This document shows, one piece after another, positions 6,155 through 10,889 of a stretch of 10,889 nucleotides of DNA (positions within the stretch are counted from its first letter, which is position 1; each line of letters starts with the position of its first letter). Position numbers and translations under genes: made by a program. The DNA lies in the NCBI GenBank assembly GCA_025936205.1, contig JAICTU010000315.1:1-10889 (forward strand). Direction: 5' to 3'. Below the pieces are notes generated by a model. The model was not told the origin of the DNA, ran no database searches, and worked only from the letters and a program-made list of their open reading frames with translations. Source of the stretch: Polyangiaceae bacterium (GTDB lineage: Bacteria > Myxococcota > Polyangia > Polyangiales > Polyangiaceae).

Positions 6155-6413
6155 GCGCGGGACACTTGCAGGTGACGTACCAGGGGCACGCTCGGCGCCG
6201 ACGGCGCCGTGCAGCGGCTTTTCCTCGGCGTTTTCCGCTCCGGACCCGGACCGCGCCTGACAACTGCTGGTGGCGTGCAACCCGTGGGTGCCAACCGCAG
6301 GTTGGCAGCACGCGCCGCGCGAGCACAGAGGCCGACTCGGCGAGCCGAGCGATCCAGCAGCAAATTGGCTGCTCCCAGCGGCCCAGCGGGCTCGAGGCAG
6401 AGGCCGGGCGCGC
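6155..6413. promoter_or_regulatory. Divergent intergenic control region between the two Tad operons
   Basis: About 260 bases separate the leftward TadE start from the rightward Flp start, and both operon promoters must lie here. The clearest element is an 8-bp perfect inverted repeat, TGCCAACC (6289-6296) and GGTTGGCA (6300-6307), with a 3-base centre, which suits a dimeric repressor or activator. Weaker ones are CTCGGC/GCCGAG (6336-6341, 6344-6349), AGCAGC/GCTGCT (6356-6361, 6368-6373) and a direct repeat of TTTTCC at 6219-6224 and 6231-6236. I could not find a convincing -35/-10 pair or a correctly spaced sigma-54 site, so promoter positions are not assigned. Confidence 0.5.
6289..6307. promoter_or_regulatory. 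Perfect 8-bp palindrome, candidate operator
   Basis: TGCCAACC at 6289-6296 is the exact reverse complement of GGTTGGCA at 6300-6307, separated by GCA. It sits near the middle of the divergent intergenic region, about 140 bases from the leftward start and 105 from the rightward start, where one regulator could control both operons. It might equally be a hairpin in either leader transcript. Confidence 0.4.
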
Positions 6414-6584
6414 TTGGCCTCAGCCTTGCAGAACCGCTCGATCGAAGGTGGTGCGATGGTCGAATACGCAGTTCTGGTCGGCGCGATGGCACTCGGTGCA
6501 GCCATCGGCCTGGTGGGCGTGGGCATCGCCCTGGTCGACAACTTCGATCTGGTGCGGAGCTTGATCCTGGCACCGATCCCCTGA
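6414..6584 (+). CDS. Short Flp-type prepilin (first of two)
   Basis: The pilin core is unmistakable: SIEG | GAMVEYAVLVGAMALGA, a class III cleavage site with Glu +5 and Tyr +6, followed by one hydrophobic helix and a short tail ending ILAPIP. The start is uncertain. The first ATG in frame (6456) begins inside the signal (MVEYAV) and would remove the cleavage site. TTG at 6414 gives 56 residues with a 12-residue leader and follows a purine-rich GAGGCAGAGG. TTG at 6426 would also preserve the signal. The product should be an inner-membrane prepilin cleaved by the peptidase encoded at 6843-7373. Compared with the second pilin it has no charged C-terminal tail, so it may be a minor pilin. Confidence 0.72.
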   Translation: MASALQNRSIEGGAMVEYAVLVGAMALGAAIGLVGVGIALVDNFDLVRSLILAPIP

Positions 6585-6623
6585 GCGGCGCAGGCCGCTC
6601 TATCCCCTCAAAATCCCCTCAAA
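6583..6623 (+). promoter_or_regulatory. Hairpin and tandem 11-bp repeat between the two pilin genes
   Basis: GAGCGGC (6583-6589) and GCCGCTC (6594-6600) form a 7-bp stem with a GCAG loop, beginning within the stop codon of the first pilin. It is followed at once by two perfect tandem copies of ATCCCCTCAAA (6602-6612, 6613-6623). The second pilin's AGGAG ribosome binding site is only a few bases further on. With no T-tract, the hairpin is more likely an mRNA processing or stability element, or a partial terminator, that sets different levels of the two pilins. Confidence 0.45.
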
Positions 6624-6641
6624 CCCATAGGAGAAGCAAAC

Positions 6642-6824
6642 ATGAACGCAAACATCAAACACCTGCCGCGCGACGAACGCGGCGGCGGCTTCGTCGAGTA
6701 CATCATCCTGATCGGGCTGGTCGCGCTGGTGGCCATCACCGCGTTCACGACCTTCGGTGACAACGTCACCAAGAAGGTGGACGAGCAAGCGAAGAAGGTG
6801 ACCAGCATCGGCGGCGGAAAGTAA
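6642..6824 (+). CDS. flp: Flp family type IVb prepilin, probable major pilin
   Basis: A 60-residue protein starts with ATG at 6642, eight bases after AGGAG. The charged leader MNANIKHLPRDERG ends at the class III cleavage site G14 | GGFVEY (Glu +5, Tyr +6). Then come the hydrophobic helix IILIGLVALVAITAFTTF and a short, Lys-rich polar tail ending SIGGGK. Length and layout are those of Flp1/PilA, the pilin that polymerises into the Tad fibre. It has the best ribosome binding site of the two pilin genes, which suits the abundant subunit. The peptidase gene starts 18 bases after its stop. Confidence 0.93.
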   Translation: MNANIKHLPRDERGGGFVEYIILIGLVALVAITAFTTFGDNVTKKVDEQAKKVTSIGGGK

Positions 6825-6842
6825 CGCGGCGCGGAGCACAGC

Positions 6843-7373
6843 ATGCTGCCTTTCCTGATCGGCGCGGTCTGTATCAGCGCCATCGCCGCGTACACGGACC
6901 TGCGCTGGGAACTCATCCCCAATGCGCTGACGCTCGGGGGCGCGCTCGCCGGCGCCCTCGGGCAACTCGCCTACGGCTGGCAACTCGGGGGCCTGGCTGC
7001 GGGGCTCTCGGCGCTGGGCGCGTCGCTCGCCGGTGGCCTCTTGTGCGCCCTCGCGCCGCTGGTGCTGTTCGCGAAAGGCGGCATGGGCGGTGGCGACGTG
7101 AAGCTGTTCGCTGCTCTCGGCGTGTGCTGCCACCCCCTGCTCGGCATCGAGGTGCAGCTGTACGCCTTCGTGCTCGCCGCCGGCTTCGTGCCTGCACAAC
7201 TGCTGCGCCAGGGCCGGCTACGCGAGCAGCTGGCCCGGGCGGGCCACACACTGTTGCAACCTCTCCTGCCGCGCGCACGCCGGCGCGCCCTGGCGCCCGC
7301 GGCGGCCCACTGGTTGCGCCTGGGGCCCGCGATCTTCGGCGGCACCGTGCTGGCGCTGCTCTCGCGGGTGTGA
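6843..7373 (+). CDS. tadV: Prepilin peptidase TadV/CpaA (A24 family aspartic protease)
   Basis: This 176-residue multi-spanning inner-membrane protein carries both catalytic motifs of type IV prepilin peptidases. Asp19 lies in AYTDLRWELIPN near the N terminus, and Asp85 lies in the GMGGGDVKLFAA motif (GxGxGDxKL) after the third hydrophobic segment. As usual for TadV/CpaA it lacks the N-terminal methyltransferase domain of PilD/GspO. It should cleave after the Gly of the class III leaders of the two Flp pilins, the TadE-like proteins and the pilin-toxin fusion of the opposite operon. Start ATG 6843 follows a GGAG about seven bases upstream. The C-terminal third (about 120-165) is Arg/Ala-rich and longer than in minimal members. 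Confidence 0.93.
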   Translation: MLPFLIGAVCISAIAAYTDLRWELIPNALTLGGALAGALGQLAYGWQLGGLAAGLSALGASLAGGLLCALAPLVLFAKGGMGGGDVKLFAALGVCCHPLLGIEVQLYAFVLAAGFVPAQLLRQGRLREQLARAGHTLLQPLLPRARRRALAPAAAHWLRLGPAIFGGTVLALLSRV

Positions 7374-7395
7374 ACCTCCAAACGGGAACTCGATC

Positions 7396-8163
7396 ATGAA
7401 CGAACGACGCAAGCTGATTGTCGGTGGTGCTCTGGCCGCGCTCGGCCTGGGGCTCCAGCTCACGTACCTGCACCGCTTCGAGGCCGAGGCTTCGGGCGGC
7501 GCCAGGGTGCGGGTGCTCGCCGCTGCGCGTACCATCGAGCGCGGCACCAAGATCACCGCCGAGATGCTGGCGGAGCGCTCGGTACCCCAGGCGTACGTGG
7601 ACGAGCGCGCCATCCGCGCGGCTGAGCGCGACAGCATCCTGGAGCTGCGCGCGGTCTCGACCGTACCGGTCCAGCAGACACTGGTCTGGACCGATCTGAT
7701 CGCGACCAACGACGATCGGCGGGACCTGAGCTCGCTGGTGCAGCCCGGCAACCGCGCGCTGCCGGTCCGCGTGCAGCTGGACGAGGCGCTGGCCTTGATT
7801 CGCCCCGGCGACTTCGTGGACGTGCTCAGCGTCGACGGCGACGCGCGACAGTCGAGCGTGCTCCTGCAACGGGTGCTGGTGCTGGCGATCGGCAGCGAGA
7901 CCAGCGCCGGCAAGAGCGACACGGACAGCTCCGGTTACCGCGCGAGCTTGCTGACGCTGAGCGTGAGCCTGCAGGAAGCGCAGCTGCTCAGCCTGGCCCA
8001 GGCGCTGGGCGGCCTGACCGTGGTCGTGCGCGGAGCGAGCGATCCGCGCGTCTTCGATGCGCCGCCGGACGTGGACCGCAGCGCCCTGCATGACAGCGCC
8101 GTGCGCCAGGCCGTGCAGCGCCCCAGCCGGCGCCCGGTGCTGCTCGCCGGGAGCCAACCATGA
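7396..8163 (+). CDS. cpaB: Flp pilus assembly protein CpaB/RcpC
   Basis: The 255-residue product begins with a membrane anchor (RKLIVGGALAALGLGLQLTYL), then an SAF-type domain at about residues 37-105 (VRVLAAARTIERGTKITAEML...SVP...VQQTLVWTDLI). The CpaB/RcpC core follows (SSLVQPGNRALPVRVQ...LIRPGDFVDVL, about 113-150). This periplasmic protein partners with the secretin in Tad systems. It starts with ATG at 7396, 22 bases after the peptidase stop, with only a weak CGGGAA upstream. Its stop overlaps the secretin start as ATGA (8160-8163), so the two are translationally coupled, in keeping with a joint complex. Confidence 0.92.
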   Translation: MNERRKLIVGGALAALGLGLQLTYLHRFEAEASGGARVRVLAAARTIERGTKITAEMLAERSVPQAYVDERAIRAAERDSILELRAVSTVPVQQTLVWTDLIATNDDRRDLSSLVQPGNRALPVRVQLDEALALIRPGDFVDVLSVDGDARQSSVLLQRVLVLAIGSETSAGKSDTDSSGYRASLLTLSVSLQEAQLLSLAQALGGLTVVVRGASDPRVFDAPPDVDRSALHDSAVRQAVQRPSRRPVLLAGSQP

Positions 8164-9491
8164 ACGGAAGATCGTGCGCGTGGCTGTGCGCGGGCGTGCT
8201 GACCGCCTTTGCCGAGCTCGTTGCCGTGCCCGCGCAGGCGGAGCCGAAGGCCGAGGCCAAGCACGCGGTGCAAGGAGACGACGTGTCGCTCGCGGTCGGT
8301 GAGACGCTGACGCTCTCGGCGCGCGCCGTGCGCAACTACTCCGTGGGCGTGGCGGGCATCGTGGACGTCACGCTGACCTCGGACGCGACGCAGTTCGTGC
8401 TGATCGGCAAGGCGCCGGGCTCGACCACGCTGCTGCTGATCCGCAACGACGGCACCCAGTCCACAGTCAACGTGGCGGTGTTCGCGCGCCCGCCCGCACT
8501 CGTGGAGAAGGAGCTCGCCGACCTGCTCGCCGGGCTCAACGTGCAGTCTCGCCGCGTGGGGCCGCAGATCGTGCTCGACGGCGTGGTCACGAGCGAGGCC
8601 GACTTGCGGCGCGTGCAGCAGATCGCGAGCCTGTATCCGGCGCAGGTCACCTCTCTGGTGCAGCTGTCGGAGCCGGGGACGCTCTCGGGCGCCGCCGCGG
8701 TGCGCTCGCTGATCCGCATCGACTTCTATTTCGTGCAATACGACAAGAACTCGAGCTATCAGGTCGGCATCGGCTGGCCCGACGCGATCGGCAGAACCGC
8801 GACGGCCACCTACGCCTACGACTTTCTTGCAGGCGGCGCAGCGACGGCGACCGCGACGGTCGCGTCGCAGCCCTTGCCGCGGCTGGATCTGGCAGCGAGC
8901 CACGGCTGGGCCAAGGTGATCAAGCAAGCCACCGTCATCACCAACAACGACGCCGAGGCGACCTACGCCAACGGTGGCGAGCAGAACTTCCCCGTCAACA
9001 CGGGGCTCACGATCGGGCTCGAGCGCATCCAGTTCGGGACGGACCTCACGGTGCTGCCGCACTACGACGCCCACAAGTCGGAGATCAGCATGCGCGTGGT
9101 CGCGGACGTGAGCGACCTGTCCTCGGCAGCATCGGGGACGACGCTGCCGGGGCGCCTGACCTCGAAGCTGACCACGCACGTGAGCCTGAAGCTCGGCCAA
9201 TCGCTGGTGCTGTCCGGGATTCGCACCCAGTCGCTGACCCACTCCAACACCGGGCTGCCGGGGCTGAGCGAGATCCCGCTCCTGGGCATCCTGTTTGGCT
9301 CGCGCTCGAACATGAACCTCGAGACGGAAGGCGCGATCTTCGTCGTGCCGAGCGTGGTGCAGAGCGTGCCGGATGCCGCTGCCGAGCTGGTGCAGTCGGC
9401 GCTCGACAAGTTCGAGGCGTACTCCGGCAACACCGAAGACTTGAAGGCCTATGACCGCCGCCCTGGCGGCAGCGCCGGCGTGCCGCGCTGA
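8160..9491 (+). CDS. cpaC: Tad outer-membrane secretin CpaC/RcpA
   Basis: The 443-residue protein has a Sec signal peptide with likely cleavage after AQA27. A pilus-formation N-terminal domain follows at about 39-108 (DDVSLAVGETLTLSARAVRNYSV and a VNVAVF end), then a BON-like segment (about 112-168) and the secretin domain (about 185-402). The domain ends with the family signature TGLPGLSEIPLLGILFGS at 364-381 and a beta-rich EGAIFVVPSVV. Secretins multimerise to form the channel through which the Flp fibre crosses the outer membrane, so this is a diderm organism. The Ala/Thr-rich insertion ATATYAYDFLAGGAATATAT (about 214-233) is unusual and may be a loop of the secretin gate region. Confidence 0.94.
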   Translation: MNGRSCAWLCAGVLTAFAELVAVPAQAEPKAEAKHAVQGDDVSLAVGETLTLSARAVRNYSVGVAGIVDVTLTSDATQFVLIGKAPGSTTLLLIRNDGTQSTVNVAVFARPPALVEKELADLLAGLNVQSRRVGPQIVLDGVVTSEADLRRVQQIASLYPAQVTSLVQLSEPGTLSGAAAVRSLIRIDFYFVQYDKNSSYQVGIGWPDAIGRTATATYAYDFLAGGAATATATVASQPLPRLDLAASHGWAKVIKQATVITNNDAEATYANGGEQNFPVNTGLTIGLERIQFGTDLTVLPHYDAHKSEISMRVVADVSDLSSAASGTTLPGRLTSKLTTHVSLKLGQSLVLSGIRTQSLTHSNTGLPGLSEIPLLGILFGSRSNMNLETEGAIFVVPSVVQSVPDAAAELVQSALDKFEAYSGNTEDLKAYDRRPGGSAGVPR

Positions 9492-9514
9492 GCGCGATCG
9501 GAGAGGAGCAGACC

Positions 9515-10889
9515 ATGCAGCTCGAAGTAGTGATCGACAGGCCGAAGGGCGCGGAACGCCGCCAGGTCGAGACCGATGGCCCGCTGAGCGTCGGCCGCGG
9601 TGAAGATTGCGCGCTGCGCATCGACAGCCATCTGGTTTCACGCCGCCACGTCACCCTGCACGTCTCACACGCTGCGGGCCGCATGCGCGTGGTCGACTCC
9701 TCGCGCAACGGCACGCTCGCGGGCAGCTTGCTGCTGCGCAACTCGGAGGCGGAGGTCCCGCTCGGCACCCGGCTCACGGTCGGCGACTGCACGCTGGAGC
9801 TGATGCCGCGGACCGCGCCCGACGTGACCCTGCCCGAAGCGCCTCCGCCCCCCGTGGCTTCGCCGGCACCCGCCCACCAGGCTGCGAGCGAGAGCCGGGA
9901 TGCCGTGCAACTGCGTCGCGAGATCCACCGCCTGCTGCTCGAGCACCTCGATCTCGCCGCCATCGACGCAAAGAAGCTCGACGACCCCTCGCTGCGCCCG
10001 CAGGTGCTGAGCGCACTGCGGCGCATCGTGGCCACGCTGGAGGCGCACCTGCCGCGCGACACCGACCGCGACGCCCTGGTCGGCGAGATGCTCGACGAAG
10101 CGCTCGGCCTCGGTCCGCTGGAGCAGCTGATCAACGACCCCACCATCAACGAGATCATGGTCGTCGACCCGCAGACCATCTACGTCGAGCAGCGCGGCAA
10201 GCTGCTGCGCTCCGCGGCCCGCTTCACCGACGACGAGCGCGTGCGCGCGGTGATCGAACGCATCGTCACGCCGCTCGGGCGCCGCATCGACGAATCGTCG
10301 CCCCTGGTCGATGCGCGCCTGAGCGACGGCTCGCGCGTGAACGCGGTGATCCGACCGCTGGCGCTGCGCGGCTCGGCGATCACCATCCGCAAGTTTGCCA
10401 GGACCCCGCTCACGCTCGACAAGCTGGTCTCGCTCGGAGCCCTGACCGAGCAGATGGGCCGCTTCCTGACGCGCGCGGTGATCGCCAAGAAGAACATCGT
10501 GATCGCGGGCGGCACGGGCAGCGGCAAGACCACGCTGCTCAATGTGCTCTCCGCCGCGATCCCCGCTGACGAACGCATCATCACCATCGAAGACGCCGCC
10601 GAGTTGCAGCTCGCACAGCCGCACGTGGTGGGGCTGGAGACGCGCCCCGCCAACATGGAGGGCAAGGGCGAATACACGATCCGCGACCTGGTCAAGAATG
10701 CGCTGCGCATGCGCCCCGACCGGATCGTGGTCGGCGAGTGCCGCGGCGGCGAGGCGCTGGACATGCTGCAGGCCATGAACACCGGCCATGAAGGATCGCT
10801 CACCACGGTTCACGCCAACAGCACCCGTGACGCGTTGCTGCGACTGGAAACGATGGTGCTGATGAGTGGTGTCGATCTGCCGCTGACGG
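9515..10889 (+). CDS. tadA: TadA/CpaF secretion ATPase with N-terminal FHA domain (partial, right edge)
   Basis: ATG at 9515 follows GAGAGGAG with a six-base spacer, 23 bases after the secretin stop; 458 complete codons remain before the edge. Residues 1-97 are a forkhead-associated domain, with the conserved GR (27-28), SRRH (42-45) and NG (65-66) phosphothreonine-binding residues. A Pro/Ala linker (about 102-125) leads to the CpaF core: an N-terminal all-alpha part (LLEHLDLAAI...), LGPLEQLINDPTINEIMV (200-216), Walker A GGTGSGKT (332-339), the Asp box ITIEDAAELQL (356-366), Walker B around DRIVVGE (402-408) and the His box GHEGSLTTVHAN (424-435). It powers Tad pilus assembly at the inner membrane. 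The FHA domain suggests control by a Ser/Thr kinase. The last part of the ATPase domain is missing here. Confidence 0.95.
   Translation, partial: MQLEVVIDRPKGAERRQVETDGPLSVGRGEDCALRIDSHLVSRRHVTLHVSHAAGRMRVVDSSRNGTLAGSLLLRNSEAEVPLGTRLTVGDCTLELMPRTAPDVTLPEAPPPPVASPAPAHQAASESRDAVQLRREIHRLLLEHLDLAAIDAKKLDDPSLRPQVLSALRRIVATLEAHLPRDTDRDALVGEMLDEALGLGPLEQLINDPTINEIMVVDPQTIYVEQRGKLLRSAARFTDDERVRAVIERIVTPLGRRIDESSPLVDARLSDGSRVNAVIRPLALRGSAITIRKFARTPLTLDKLVSLGALTEQMGRFLTRAVIAKKNIVIAGGTGSGKTTLLNVLSAAIPADERIITIEDAAELQLAQPHVVGLETRPANMEGKGEYTIRDLVKNALRMRPDRIVVGECRGGEALDMLQAMNTGHEGSLTTVHANSTRDALLRLETMVLMSGVDLPLT

Noticed and set aside
6155..6430. A sigma-54 promoter, for example minus-strand TTGGCAC followed by TTGCA around 6276-6293.
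   Set aside because: The GG to GC spacing is two bases longer than the strict sigma-54 spacing, and no other candidate fits better.
7935..9641. A 568-codon open frame on the minus strand, and another at 6913-8157.
   Set aside because: Both are antisense to the well-supported peptidase, CpaB, secretin and ATPase genes, and their Arg/His-rich translations have no recognisable motif.
1..10889. CRISPR arrays, tRNA or rRNA genes.
   Set aside because: No regularly spaced repeats and no tRNA or rRNA signature were seen on either strand.

Overview
This GC-rich window is almost entirely a tight adherence (Tad/Flp, type IVb) pilus locus made of two divergent operons that fire away from a roughly 260-bp intergenic region (about 6155-6413). 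Base composition, GTG/TTG starts, four-base start/stop overlaps, an FHA domain fused to the TadA ATPase and Ala/Gly/Arg-rich proteins suggest a soil deltaproteobacterium of the Myxococcota (Polyangiales/Sorangium-like). That placement is an inference; no rRNA or other marker gene is present.

Rightward operon (6414 to the right edge): two small Flp-type prepilins, a TadV/CpaA prepilin peptidase, CpaB/RcpC, the CpaC/RcpA outer-membrane secretin, and the TadA/CpaF ATPase with an N-terminal FHA domain, which is cut off by the right edge. This is the core of a Tad machine in a common order. TadZ/CpaE is not between secretin and ATPase, and TadB/TadC would be expected just beyond the window.

Leftward operon (6151 down to 336): a TadE-like pseudopilin, a TadG-like protein, a second TadE-like pseudopilin, an unrecognised membrane-anchored periplasmic protein, and then three tightly coupled genes that are the most interesting part. 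The first (1471-2592) starts with a textbook class III prepilin signal (G30 | A31, Glu at +5, hydrophobic stretch). It continues through a Gly/Ala/Ser/Pro-rich linker into a C-terminal domain that resembles nuclease domains of polymorphic toxins (ERDHIP motif, then VAVPHPFH). The second (980-1474) overlaps it by ATGA, has a perfect AGGAGG ribosome binding site, and resembles small cytoplasmic immunity proteins found beside such toxins. The third (336-983) overlaps the second by GTGA and looks like a small lipoprotein with two beta-sandwich repeats. A hairpin directly after its stop codon probably ends the operon.

Read together, the locus looks like a Tad pilus carrying a toxin-tipped or toxin-bearing pseudopilin with its own immunity gene: a possible contact-dependent antagonism or predation device, reminiscent of, but different from, the Tad-like Kil apparatus of Myxococcus xanthus. 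The far left (1-295) holds short imperfect repeats and perhaps the first 14 codons of another leftward gene.
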